A stretch of 59,210 bases of DNA from RBC101 sp052387735 (lineage in GTDB: Bacteria > Gemmatimonadota > Gemmatimonadetes > Gemmatimonadales > Gemmatimonadaceae), in NCBI GenBank assembly GCA_052387735.1, contig JBQTIW010000057.1:1-59210 (forward strand), written 5' to 3'. This document shows, piece after piece, positions 16,930 through 25,463 of the stretch (positions are counted from its first letter, which is position 1; each line of letters starts with the position of its first letter). The translations under genes were made by a program, and so were the position numbers. Under the pieces are notes generated by a model. That model was given only the letters and a program-made list of their open reading frames with translations, had not been told where the DNA came from and did not search any database.

Positions 16930-17856
16930 TTACAGCAACGCACGCAAGTGTGCCACAGCCGCTTCCCCGAGTCGTGGAGGATCATAGCCGCCTTCGAGGG
17001 CACTGACGAGGCGCCCCCCACACCACGCCTCCGCACGATCCTTGAGCTGCCGGGTCATGACGTCCACATCCTCGATTTCCAGGGTGAAGCCGCCGAGCGG
17101 ATCCCCGCGCAGCGAGTCGAACCCCGCCGATACGAGTAGAAGATCGGGGACCCACGAGACGGTGGCCCGATCGATCGCCCGACTCAGCGCATCGAGGTAG
17201 AGCGTGGCGGGCTTGCCGGCAGGCATCGGCGCGTTGAAGACCGACCGGTGCGGTCCGTGATCCTCGGCGGGACCAGTTCCCGGATACCACGGCCACTGGT
17301 GCATGGAGACGAATCGAATATCCGGTTCGTGCTCGACCAGCGCTTGCGTCCCGTTGCCGTGATGCACGTCGAAATCGACGATCAGCACGCGCGACGCCCC
17401 GTGACGCGTGCGGGCGTAGTGTGCAGCTATCGCCACACTTCCGAAAAGGCAGAACCCCATGGCGCGGGACCGCAGCGCGTGATGGCCCGGCGGACGCACG
17501 GCGCAGAACGACCGGACCGCCCTCGCGTCAAATGACAGGTCCACAGCGTCGAGCACCGCGCCGGTCGCGGCAGTGGCGGCCGCCCAGGATCCATCACTCG
17601 CCACCGTGTCGGGGTCGAGCCTTCCGCCGCCGTGCGTGACCACCTCCTTCACCTGTGCGATGTAGTCCGGATCGTGTGCGAGCGTCAGCTCCTCCTCGGT
17701 CGCATGGCGGGGCTCGTGATGGAGCAGCGTCTGGAACAGATCGACTTCGCTGCGAAGAGCCCGCGGGATGGCTCGCAGCCGCCCCACATGTTCCGGATGC
17801 TGCCACCCCGTGTCGTGACGGCCGCAGTCGGAATGCGAGACAAACGCGACCGTCAT
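16930..17856 (-). CDS. Histone-deacetylase-fold (AcuC/acetylpolyamine amidohydrolase-like) enzyme
   Basis: 308 aa, Zn-dependent deacetylase superfamily. Motifs in order: RPPGHHA (catalytic His pair), FDVHHGNGTQ (Zn-binding Asp/His), FVSMHQWPWYPGTG, SAGFDSLRGDPLGG (Zn-binding Asp), EGGYD near the end. All metal ligands are present. Family members remove acetyl or acyl groups from lysine side chains, polyamines or other amides in the cytoplasm. The start ATG at 17856 overlaps the upstream stop by 4 nt (ATGA), so it is the last gene of the MoxR/DUF58 operon. An enzymatic link to that operon is not established. Confidence 0.9.
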   Translation of the reverse strand: MTVAFVSHSDCGRHDTGWQHPEHVGRLRAIPRALRSEVDLFQTLLHHEPRHATEEELTLAHDPDYIAQVKEVVTHGGGRLDPDTVASDGSWAAATAATGAVLDAVDLSFDARAVRSFCAVRPPGHHALRSRAMGFCLFGSVAIAAHYARTRHGASRVLIVDFDVHHGNGTQALVEHEPDIRFVSMHQWPWYPGTGPAEDHGPHRSVFNAPMPAGKPATLYLDALSRAIDRATVSWVPDLLLVSAGFDSLRGDPLGGFTLEIEDVDVMTRQLKDRAEAWCGGRLVSALEGGYDPPRLGEAAVAHLRALL

Positions 17857-19166
17857 CGGGCACCGCGCGTGCGCCGCGAGAACCATTCGCTCGTGAGGAG
17901 CACCAGACACAGACCGAGCAGCCACGGCTCCCAGCGTTGCGCAGGAAGGAGCGCGGAACCGATGTTGGCCGACGCGGGGCCCAGTGAGGCAAGTGCGGCA
18001 TACGGCGCCTGATCGGCCCCATCGACGTGGTCTCGCGCCACCAGAACCGGTCGCGCGACGGAGCCGACGCCGCCCGACCACCAGGCGCGGTGCTCGTCGA
18101 TCGCGTTCGCCCCTCCCTGCAGCCGCCATCGCCACGAGTCTTCGTAGCCGACCAGGAGCACCCTGCCCAGCCGTTCCCGACGGGCCACGATGATCGGCGA
18201 AGGTCCGCGTTGCTCCAGGACGACCGCATCGGCGCGCACCTGCTGGAGCCTGCGGCCGGAAAGGCCGGCACGGGGAGCGTTGCCCGCCAGGCTTCCCAAG
18301 GTGCCCTTGAACGCCTGACCCAGATGGGCGGGGCTGAGCGAGGCGAGTGCCGGCGCGGCGAGGGCACCTGGGCCAAGCACCAGACCACCACCGGTGCGAA
18401 CGAACGCCGCGATTGCGCCAGCTCTCGCGCGCGCGCTCTCGTCCAGTGCGACGACCGCGGCAAAGCGAGTCGTATCGATCGGCCGCATGGCATCGCCGGT
18501 ACGGACGGTCGTGAGGGGTCCCGCCGGGGACACCGCCGGACCGGTCACCAGGAAGTCTGTCTCGACTCGCCAGCCCGCTTCCTCCAGTGCCGCGGCCGTG
18601 AACGTCCCTTCCCACCCGGCCCGGGCAAGCACCAGCACCGGTCGCAGCGCGACGGAATCGACCACGGTTGCGATCGCCGTCCCCGCGCGTGCCTCGAGCC
18701 GAATGGCGCTCCCCGTGATCGTCTCGACGACGCGAACGCCTCCGCCGGCGATCCGCGTGGAATCGAACACGCCGATGCTGTCTTTCAAGCGGACGACAGA
18801 TCCACCGGGTGCAGCGACGACAATGCGGACACCGCCCTGCGGCTCGGCGATTGGATCGATGCTCAGCGCAGTCGCCGGCAGTGAGTCCAAAGGGCGCCAG
18901 CGCACACGAGTCCCTGCCCGCGCGAGTGCCTGCGCCCACGCGCGCTCTGGCGCGCCAGGCAACGAGTCGAGTGTGAGATCAATGCCCGGTGTGCGTGCAC
19001 GCGTCGCTTCCGTCAGGGCGGTGCGCAGCACACGCGTATGCGGGACCGACACCACCGCCGCCACCCGCGGCGTGGCGACCCGCCAGAACAGAACGCCGGC
19101 GATCACCAGTGCCCCGAGGCGGAAGGCGCGCTCCAGCGCGGGGCGCCAGTCAACGGGTAAGCGCAT
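17853..19166 (-). CDS. Membrane protein with glutamine-amidotransferase-like fold (BatA-operon type)
   Basis: 437 aa. One N-terminal membrane helix (AFRLGALVIAGVLFWRVA) and one near the C-terminus (WLLGLCLVLLTSEWF) bracket a long beta-rich extracytoplasmic or cytoplasmic domain. The middle includes FVRTGGGLVLGPGALAAP and RRERLGRVLLVGYEDSWRWR, resembling the class-I glutamine-amidotransferase-like domains found C-terminal to BatA/VWA proteins. A catalytic Cys-His-Glu triad is not recognisable, so it may be structural. It overlaps DUF4159 upstream by 17 nt and the HDAC gene downstream by 4 nt. Confidence 0.65.
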   Translation of the reverse strand: MRLPVDWRPALERAFRLGALVIAGVLFWRVATPRVAAVVSVPHTRVLRTALTEATRARTPGIDLTLDSLPGAPERAWAQALARAGTRVRWRPLDSLPATALSIDPIAEPQGGVRIVVAAPGGSVVRLKDSIGVFDSTRIAGGGVRVVETITGSAIRLEARAGTAIATVVDSVALRPVLVLARAGWEGTFTAAALEEAGWRVETDFLVTGPAVSPAGPLTTVRTGDAMRPIDTTRFAAVVALDESARARAGAIAAFVRTGGGLVLGPGALAAPALASLSPAHLGQAFKGTLGSLAGNAPRAGLSGRRLQQVRADAVVLEQRGPSPIIVARRERLGRVLLVGYEDSWRWRLQGGANAIDEHRAWWSGGVGSVARPVLVARDHVDGADQAPYAALASLGPASANIGSALLPAQRWEPWLLGLCLVLLTSEWFSRRTRGAR

Positions 19167-19761
19167 ACACCACGATGTTTACCGCAAAGCGTGTGTTGTC
19201 AACGGCGTAGAACCGCTTGTTGTCGGGATGGAAGTTCCACTCCGAACTGTAGTCCTTGTTGCTGTAGAGCACCGTCAAGCGCCCGCCCGACGACGCGCCC
19301 ATGAGATAGGGATGCAGAAGGTTGTCGCCCCAGCCATTCAGTTCATGGCTCGTATTCGGAGGCCCGTCGGGAAACGGGAAGTGCGCCGAATACAGCGGAT
19401 GCCGATTGGGAAGCTTGCTCAGCCGACCCGCCACACGTTCGAGCTCTTCGATGGCCGTCCTGTGAAACATGCCGTCGATGTCGTGATTGTGATCGTCCAC
19501 GAACAGCAGGCCCCCGCGCTCGAGGTATTTTGCCAGTGTCCGGCGTTCCTGCGCCGTGAAACGCACCGGAAGGTGCCCCGTCATCCAGGCGAGCGGATAC
19601 TGCAGGAGCTCTTCCGAGCCTAAGGGTGCAATGCGGCCCGCCGGAGCAACCGCAATCCCGGTGTACCGGGCGATGGAGTCGATGATGTTGGCGGGGACCA
19701 GGGGAGCACTGTCCCAGTCGCCCGACTCGTACTGCACGGTGGCGAAGACGAACTCCGTCAT
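19150..19761 (-). CDS. DUF4159 family protein
   Basis: 203 aa. It starts FVFATVQYESGDWDSAPLVP and contains YPLAWMTGHLPVRFT, YLERGGLLFVDDHNHD, and HPLYSAHFPFPDGPP near a GxSSGGRLTVLYSNKDYS block. This is the DUF4159 pattern, a flavodoxin/GATase-like fold found next to MoxR and DUF58 genes. No signal peptide. The start at 19761 overlaps the upstream stop by 4 nt. The molecular function of DUF4159 is unknown; in this layout it likely acts with the neighbouring VWA/BatA-like membrane proteins. Confidence 0.85.
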   Translation of the reverse strand: MTEFVFATVQYESGDWDSAPLVPANIIDSIARYTGIAVAPAGRIAPLGSEELLQYPLAWMTGHLPVRFTAQERRTLAKYLERGGLLFVDDHNHDIDGMFHRTAIEELERVAGRLSKLPNRHPLYSAHFPFPDGPPNTSHELNGWGDNLLHPYLMGASSGGRLTVLYSNKDYSSEWNFHPDNKRFYAVDNTRFAVNIVVYALTR

Positions 19762-21803
19762 TGCCAGCCCCTCCCACCCCAGAGCGACACGCGATCGGCT
19801 CGTGCACCACCGGCATCCAGCAGTCGGCGCACGCGTTCGGCGTTCGGCGTGATACTGCGACCTTCGCGGAGGTCGCCGATGAGCGCGCTCATTGCCTCCG
19901 CGGCATCGCCAAAGCGACCGACCAGCGTGAGGCGCACCAGCAGCAGCGAGTCGGCGGCCGCACCCCCGGACGTGAGGGAGAGCGCCCGCGTCATCCGGTC
20001 GAGTGCCGACCGGCGCACGGGGTCCACCCGTGGTCGCGCGGTACGGACGGCACTTTGACCTCGCTCCCTGCCTTGCAACCGGACGCGCCCGACGTCGACG
20101 ACCACGCGGGGTGGGGTGCCGCGGAGATACAAACGCTCTGCGGTGCGTGCCTTCTGAATGGCGGCGAGCGCCGCGTACATGGGTGGGAGCGCGGCACGGG
20201 GCTGGCCCGCGTCGAGCTCACGTCCTGCGTCCCACATGGCGTTGTATGCCTCGAGCAGCGGCCGGTTGATGGCGATGATCGGCGTCTCGTCGTGCGCGGC
20301 TTCGGTCACCTCGGCGCTCCGATTCGTCGCCCGCTCCGCCGCCTGGAGCAATTCTGCCGGGGTCAGAGTGCGCGTGAGCGGTTCGTTCTCGTTATGCGCG
20401 TGCCCATCACCGTGGAAGTGCTCGCCCTGTGGGTCGTCTCCCAGACGTGCGAATACGAGATCCGAGACCTGCTTGCGCAGCCGGGCCTGATCACGCCCGA
20501 TGCGGCGGCTCTCGCTCACCACGGCGGTGCGCTCGAGTGTGGGCACGCGCCGGAGGAGCGCCTCGGTGAGGTTGATGAGCATGCGCTGACTGAGGAGCGA
20601 CTTGTCGGCCTCCGGGGGCGGTGCGGCCTCGACCGCGACCGAGTCGTACTCACCGAGCCGAGCAATGCGAATGCTGCGGGTGTCGGACGCCCCCACACCG
20701 GGGCCCGAGACGGTGTTGCCATCCTGGGCCACGGCGCGCAGATGCACCACGTCGCCCGGACGCAGCCTCAGCGCCGCGAGATCAAGCGACGCCGCAAGGT
20801 CGACCAGGCGCGCGCCTGCCGAACGCTCGATGCCTAACGTGCCCGTTGTGAATGTAAAGCGCTCACCCTCTCCGCTGCTCACGATGTATTCGAATGCCGC
20901 CGAGACGAGCCCGAGGTCGTCCGAGGCGCGGGCGCGGAGCGCGACGGTGCCGTTCCCCGCCCGCAACACCGTATCACGCAACGGCAGCTGTATGAGCACG
21001 GCCGGGAGGGAGTCCGTTCGCGGCTCGATGATGACGAGCCGACTGGCCCCTCCCTGCGCCAGCCGGACGACGCGCGTGACCGTGTCGACCGGAATTACAA
21101 CGCTCCACCCATCGCGCACCGCCAGGCTGCGAAGTCTCGTGCGATCAATGGAAACCACAACGTCCGACGCTGACACCGCCTCGGGAAGCCGACCTTCGAT
21201 GTGCAACGTGCTTCCCACCAGCGGACGGAGGATATCAGGCTGGTTGATGCGCTCCGGCGCAAGGCGGCTGTAGGCCGGAGGCACGATGCGTGCGCGGATA
21301 CTGGAGAGCGCACTACCGGGAGTCGACGTGCGTTCGATCAGTCGCCGTGCCGCCGCGGATACGGGATCCACGGGCGGAGCTGCGAGCAGCACAACGACCC
21401 CTGCGGCGGCGACGATCGCCGGGCCGCGCAACGCCCGCGCGAGCGCCCGCCAGGCGGCCGGAGCCACGTCCACCGCACGGACCCGTGCCTCGCACCAGCC
21501 GGTCGCGTCATCGGCCTCGACAGCCGAAACCAGGGCGTACTGCATGGCCGGCGCTTGCTCCTCGACCCACAGCGCCACGCGCGTCGACGTGAGCTCCCCG
21601 CGCACGCGGCGCATCAGCTCGAGCGCGCCGGCGCAGAAGCCGGCGGTGAGCGCGAGGGCGACCGCCTGCGGTGGATCGCCGCCTAACCACTCCGCGGCCA
21701 CTCGGGTCAATGCGGCGACGCCGATGCCGATCGCCAGCGAGCAGAGTGCCGCCGTCGCGGCAATGCGGGTTCTCCAGGCCTCGACGAGCGTCCGTGCCGT
21801 CAT
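19758..21803 (-). CDS. Large membrane protein of the MoxR/DUF58 operon (DUF4175-like)
   Basis: 681 aa. N-terminal membrane helices (IAATAALCSLAIGIGVAAL, VALALTAGFCAGAL, then GPAIVAAAGVVVLLAAP near residue 130), an Ig-like beta region (RIVPPAYSRLAPE, VALRARASDDLGLVSAAFEY), then a long helical, charged C-terminal half (SLLSQRMLINLTEALLRR, then HGDGHAHNENEP). This resembles the DUF4175 class of large proteins encoded with MoxR and BatA genes. ATG 21803 is chosen from the 4-nt overlap with the upstream gene. It likely forms a periplasmic or envelope complex with the adjacent products; this is inference. Confidence 0.7.
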   Translation of the reverse strand: MTARTLVEAWRTRIAATAALCSLAIGIGVAALTRVAAEWLGGDPPQAVALALTAGFCAGALELMRRVRGELTSTRVALWVEEQAPAMQYALVSAVEADDATGWCEARVRAVDVAPAAWRALARALRGPAIVAAAGVVVLLAAPPVDPVSAAARRLIERTSTPGSALSSIRARIVPPAYSRLAPERINQPDILRPLVGSTLHIEGRLPEAVSASDVVVSIDRTRLRSLAVRDGWSVVIPVDTVTRVVRLAQGGASRLVIIEPRTDSLPAVLIQLPLRDTVLRAGNGTVALRARASDDLGLVSAAFEYIVSSGEGERFTFTTGTLGIERSAGARLVDLAASLDLAALRLRPGDVVHLRAVAQDGNTVSGPGVGASDTRSIRIARLGEYDSVAVEAAPPPEADKSLLSQRMLINLTEALLRRVPTLERTAVVSESRRIGRDQARLRKQVSDLVFARLGDDPQGEHFHGDGHAHNENEPLTRTLTPAELLQAAERATNRSAEVTEAAHDETPIIAINRPLLEAYNAMWDAGRELDAGQPRAALPPMYAALAAIQKARTAERLYLRGTPPRVVVDVGRVRLQGRERGQSAVRTARPRVDPVRRSALDRMTRALSLTSGGAAADSLLLVRLTLVGRFGDAAEAMSALIGDLREGRSITPNAERVRRLLDAGGARADRVSLWGGRGWQ

Positions 21804-23089
21804 GCGACCCTCCGCTCCACGGTCGATGCGCGTCCCGCGGCGGCCGCGCTCGACGGGCGGCGATCGCGCAGCCACCACTCCACGCCTAACAACAACACGG
21901 TCAGTCCCAGCAGGAGGCGCTGCAACCACACGTTCGCGGCGTCCGCGCCCGTGAAGGCCGGTGTGCCGGTCGATACGCCCGAAGACAGCCACGAGAGCTC
22001 GCCGGCTGTCAGCGGCCGCAGATCCGGCGACACACACGGAACGGTGATCGACCGGACCAGGTGCAGGAAGGCCGGGCGCAGCGTGGCGTCACCCCGGTCG
22101 GGCACACCGACGCCAACCTCGCGTATGCATCCGATTCCCAGCGGTCGTTGCGTCGCAGCGTCGGCACCATCGTTCCAGCGGGCCATCGTCGTGCCGGCGG
22201 CGACTGTGGCTCCGCGCGTCCAGGGGCCGACGACCGCGACGTCTCCCGCAGTCAGTGCCTCCGTCTCCCCCCCTGCACCGGCGACGATCGGCCAGACCAC
22301 GAGCGTCCCACCGGAGCGCGCAAATACGGAGTCGCGGCTGGTCGCGGCGCCGCGCACGAGCCGGAGATGACCCGGCACCACTCCCCACGCGGACCACGCC
22401 GCGGCACCGATCGCGTCCTCTGGCGGGGGAAGGGCCGCCCCTTCTCTCGCTGGTGGCGACGTCGCGCTCGCCGGCGCCACCCGCACGAACCGCACCGGAG
22501 TCGTCGATGCGCGCGCGATCTCGAGGAGCGCAGGACTCGCCTCTTCGGCCACCATGGGGGAGATCAGGACGATCTCGACACGCGCGAAGCGTCGCGACAG
22601 GTCGACGGCCTCGCGAATTCCCGCGACGAGACCGGCACCGGGTTCCCCTCTCGCCGCCGTCGTCCGCGGCGATGCGAGCCACTCGTCAGGCGTGCTGACG
22701 GTGGCGGTCGAATCGAATGCCACGAGGCGCGTTTCGGCAAGCCCGGTCGTCAGCGCGCGCACGCTGTCCGCCACGTCCGTGGCGCTGCCCACGGCGCGCG
22801 AACGGTCGACGACGATCACCCGCGCCAGACCGGCCCGCCGCCACGTCACGGCGGGGCCGGCCACGGCCACACCCAACGAGCTGATGGCACCGAGGCGCAG
22901 CAGCAGCACCGCCACGTCGCTCAGCTCGATACGGCGGAACCGCGACGGCTGCGCAGCGGGCGGCAGGAATCGAGCGGTGGGGAGCGGTCGGGGGCGAGGA
23001 CGACGCCACGACAGGAGATGGAGCAGCAGGATCGCCACGCACGCAATACCGGCCATCCAGAGCACCCCAGGCGTCACCAGTCGCATCAT
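21800..23089 (-). CDS. BatA/VWA-like membrane protein
   Basis: 429 aa, starting at ATG 23089 (overlap ATGA with DUF58). The N-terminus has the BatA pattern: helix LWMAGIACVAILLLHLLSW, then RRPRPRPLPTARFLPP, then a second helix (VAVLLLRLGAISSLGVAVAGP). A VWA-like domain follows (ARVIVVDRSRAVG, RVEIVLISPMVAEE), but the metal site DxSxS is degenerate (DRSRA lacks the second Ser). A C-terminal helix (LLLGLTVLLLGVEWWL) closes it. Such proteins act with MoxR ATPases and DUF58 in the cell envelope. The partner client is unknown. Confidence 0.75.
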   Translation of the reverse strand: MMRLVTPGVLWMAGIACVAILLLHLLSWRRPRPRPLPTARFLPPAAQPSRFRRIELSDVAVLLLRLGAISSLGVAVAGPAVTWRRAGLARVIVVDRSRAVGSATDVADSVRALTTGLAETRLVAFDSTATVSTPDEWLASPRTTAARGEPGAGLVAGIREAVDLSRRFARVEIVLISPMVAEEASPALLEIARASTTPVRFVRVAPASATSPPAREGAALPPPEDAIGAAAWSAWGVVPGHLRLVRGAATSRDSVFARSGGTLVVWPIVAGAGGETEALTAGDVAVVGPWTRGATVAAGTTMARWNDGADAATQRPLGIGCIREVGVGVPDRGDATLRPAFLHLVRSITVPCVSPDLRPLTAGELSWLSSGVSTGTPAFTGADAANVWLQRLLLGLTVLLLGVEWWLRDRRPSSAAAAGRASTVERRVA

Positions 23090-23952
23090 CCCACCCGCAC
23101 CACCTGCACGGCCTGAATCACCGACCGCACCGCACCGGCCGCCTCGTCCTCCCCCACCACACGAACATAGGTCGCGCCTAGCGAGACCCACTGCTGCCGG
23201 CAGTTGGTGAGCCAGCGGTCGAGGCCGCGCTGATAGGCGTCCGCGCTCGTCGTGTCGACCGGTCGCAGCTCACGCGGGGCCTCCGGATCTTGGACGATCG
23301 CGAGGTCGCGGTCGAGCTCCAGCTCGTGGCGCGACAATACATGTAGGAGAATCACCTCTCCACCTCCCGCGAAGTGCGCTGCGGCCGCGGTCCGGAGCGC
23401 GTCTTCATCGCCGAGCAGGTCGGTGATGACCACGACGCGCGACGCCGGCGCGACGCGCGACAGCGCCGGCGCGAGCGGAGCGGCTGACGAAAGCGTCGCG
23501 GCTCGCAGCGCCTGTTCCACCACGACGACTGCGTCACGTCGCGTGGTGGGCGCGACCTGTGAATGCGCGCTGGCACCCGGAACGATCAGGGCGACAGGAT
23601 CTCCTGCGCGCTGGGCGATCGACGTCAACGCTACGGTGAGCGCGCAGGCGCAATCCCATTTGGCCATCGTTGCCTCGGGAAACGCCATGGAAGGCGAAGC
23701 GTCGAGGAGGAACCAGGTCTCGTGGATGGCGCGGTCGTCGGCGAGCCGGATAAACGGCCGGTCGCTCCGCGCGAGCAACTTCCAGTCGAGGTCGCGCGGA
23801 TCATCGCCCTGTCGATAGAGCCGATACTCGCTCAGCTCCGGCGCGCGTCCCCGCAGACGCGACGCATGTGCGCCCGTTCGCGTTCCCGCTACGCGCCGGC
23901 GTGCGGGCCAGCTGAGAGTCCGGATGGAGTCGAGCAGGGGGCCGTAGGTCAT
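23086..23952 (-). CDS. DUF58 (VWA-like) protein
   Basis: 288 aa. The diagnostic DUF58 block is complete: YRLYRQGDDPRDLDWKLLAR, then ETWFLLDASPSMAF (VWA MIDAS-like DxSxS), followed by RVVVITDLLGDEDAL. It normally partners with the MoxR ATPase encoded just upstream. The ATG at 23952 directly follows a C-rich repeat arm; no Shine-Dalgarno sequence is visible. A 156-bp repeat-filled gap separates it from moxR, the only large gap in this operon. It overlaps the BatA-like gene by 4 nt. Confidence 0.9.
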   Translation of the reverse strand: MTYGPLLDSIRTLSWPARRRVAGTRTGAHASRLRGRAPELSEYRLYRQGDDPRDLDWKLLARSDRPFIRLADDRAIHETWFLLDASPSMAFPEATMAKWDCACALTVALTSIAQRAGDPVALIVPGASAHSQVAPTTRRDAVVVVEQALRAATLSSAAPLAPALSRVAPASRVVVITDLLGDEDALRTAAAAHFAGGGEVILLHVLSRHELELDRDLAIVQDPEAPRELRPVDTTSADAYQRGLDRWLTNCRQQWVSLGATYVRVVGEDEAAGAVRSVIQAVQVVRVG

Positions 23953-24104
23953 GGACGGGCAGACGTTCAGACGTTCAAACGGGCAGACGGGTGGACAGCC
24001 AGCTGATCCCGGCGAATTTCACCCGCAGGGGAGTGTCCCGAAGCGCGAAAACCGCTCGATGTGCAACGCTGCACAACCGCGCGCGTCCGCCCGTCTGCCC
24101 GTCC
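23953..24104. repeat. Self-complementary intergenic repeat (GGGCAGAC type)
   Basis: GGACGGGCAGACG (23953-23965) and ACGGGCAGACGGG (23979-23991) are each exact reverse complements of overlapping parts of 24090-24104, so two 13-bp pairings are possible around a 100-nt loop. It fills the whole gap between moxR and the DUF58 gene inside one operon. Read on the minus transcript, the G-rich arm comes first and the C-rich arm ends at the DUF58 start codon. A small hairpin GTGCA/TGCAC lies at 24061-24074. Confidence 0.75.
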
Positions 24105-24108
24105 GTTC

Positions 24109-25236
24109 TTACACGCCAATCCCACTCGACGGAAGCGGCACGTGCGCCAGAACAACTTCGATCAACCGCTCCACGTCCACACCTTCCGCCTGCGCGGCGA
24201 AGTTAGTGAGGATGCGATGGCGGAGGACCGGTCGGGCGACGCGCTTGATGTCGGCCGGAGTGACGGCCATCCGCCCCTGGAGCAGCGCATGGGCCTTGGC
24301 GCCGAGGACGAGCGCTTGTCCGGCACGCGGGCCCGCGCCCCAGCGCACAAAACGCTTCACGTCATCTGGCGCTCCGCCTTCCGGGCGCGATGCGCGCACC
24401 ATCGCCGCAGCGTACGTGAGAATCGGTTCGGACGCTGCCACCGTCCTCGTCAGTCGCTGTAGGGACCTCGTATGCGCTCCGTCGAGCACCGGCGTCAGCT
24501 CGGCCCCCGGCGCACCCGTAGTCGCGCGAAGGATCGCCACTTCTTCGTCGACACCCGGATACCCCACCCGGATGTCGAACAGAAAGCGATCGAGTTGCGC
24601 TTCGGGGAGGGGATAGGTGCCCTCCTGCTCGATCGGATTCTGCGTAGCCAGCACGAAGAACGGCTCGGGGAGCGGCATCGTTTCGCCCGCGGCAGTGACG
24701 CGATGCTCCTGCATGGCCTCCAGCAGGGCGGCCTGCGTGCGCGGCGGGGCGCGGTTGATCTCGTCGGCGAGCACGATGTTGGCGAACACCGGCCCGCGAA
24801 CAAAACGGAAATGCCGGGTACCCGTCGCCGAGTCTTCGTCCAGGATCTCCGTGCCCGTAATGTCGCTGGGAACGAGGTCGGGAGTGAACTGCACACGACG
24901 GAACTCGAGCTGCATGGACTCGGCGAGCGACCGGATCATGAGCGTCTTGGCCAATCCGGGAACGCCAACGAGGAGGGCGTGCCCGCCAGCGAGCAGCGCC
25001 ATCAGCAACTCATCGATGGCGTCGCGCTGCCCCACGATGCGGCGCCCGACTTCATCACGCAGCTTCGCCACACCAGCCAACAGCTGGTCTGGTGCGCCGG
25101 TGACCGCGTCGGGACGATGGAGGGGCGTTACGGCACTCAGCGGACGGGACGCCGGCGGCGACTCGTTAGGAGGAATATCGAGCCGGATTTTGCGCCGGCT
25201 GCAGTCAACGTGGCATTCTCGTCGAGCACCTCCCAA
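24109..25236 (-). CDS. MoxR-family AAA+ ATPase
   Basis: 375 aa from ATG 25236. The first 45 residues overlap the upstream ubiquitin-fold gene and are not domain-like, so a GTG/TTG start near 25075-25085, just before AKLRDEVGRRIVGQ, is possible. The AAA+ core is complete: GQRDAIDELLMALLAGGHALL, Walker A GVPGLAKT, Walker B IVLADEINRAPP, sensor 1 FVLATQNP, arginine finger region LDRFLFDIRVGYP. MoxR ATPases act as chaperones that assemble or activate VWA-protein complexes; the DUF58 and BatA-like genes downstream are the expected partners. Soluble, cytoplasmic. Confidence 0.9.
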   Translation of the reverse strand: MGGARRECHVDCSRRKIRLDIPPNESPPASRPLSAVTPLHRPDAVTGAPDQLLAGVAKLRDEVGRRIVGQRDAIDELLMALLAGGHALLVGVPGLAKTLMIRSLAESMQLEFRRVQFTPDLVPSDITGTEILDEDSATGTRHFRFVRGPVFANIVLADEINRAPPRTQAALLEAMQEHRVTAAGETMPLPEPFFVLATQNPIEQEGTYPLPEAQLDRFLFDIRVGYPGVDEEVAILRATTGAPGAELTPVLDGAHTRSLQRLTRTVAASEPILTYAAAMVRASRPEGGAPDDVKRFVRWGAGPRAGQALVLGAKAHALLQGRMAVTPADIKRVARPVLRHRILTNFAAQAEGVDVERLIEVVLAHVPLPSSGIGV

Positions 25237-25463
25237 CCGTTGATCTTGATCACGAAATCCTCGGGATGCTCGACGTCCGGCATGAGCGCCTGGAGCGCGC
25301 GCTCCTTGATGATCGAGACCGGCGTGTCGGCCGGTAGTTCCAGACGTACCGTATCCCAGACTTCGGGGATCTGTACGCGCAGTGTGATCAGCGGTTCATT
25401 GCCCGTGCCCAATCGGATGGCAGCGGGACGGCTACGAAGCGACGCCGTGAAGGAGGCGCTCAT
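25137..25463 (-). CDS. Ubiquitin-fold (YukD/EsaB-like) protein
   Basis: 108 aa. From about residue 25 it aligns by eye with ubiquitin along its full length: strands LITLRVQIP and TVRLELPADTP, helix VSIIKERALQALM, then FVIKINGWEVLDENATLTAAG and SGSIFLLTSRRRR. These match ubiquitin's ITLEVEPSDTIENVKAKIQ and FAGKQLEDGRTLSDYNI. The C-terminus is basic (RRRRPVR) with no Gly-Gly, so conjugation is not expected; it likely acts non-covalently like YukD. It overlaps the upstream 95-aa gene by 4 nt and precedes moxR. No type VII secretion genes are present. Confidence 0.75.
   Translation of the reverse strand: MSASFTASLRSRPAAIRLGTGNEPLITLRVQIPEVWDTVRLELPADTPVSIIKERALQALMPDVEHPEDFVIKINGWEVLDENATLTAAGAKSGSIFLLTSRRRRPVR

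Noticed and set aside
25137..25463. Bacterial ubiquitin-like conjugation system
   Set aside because: No E1, E2 or JAB-domain genes nearby and no C-terminal Gly-Gly; non-covalent role preferred.
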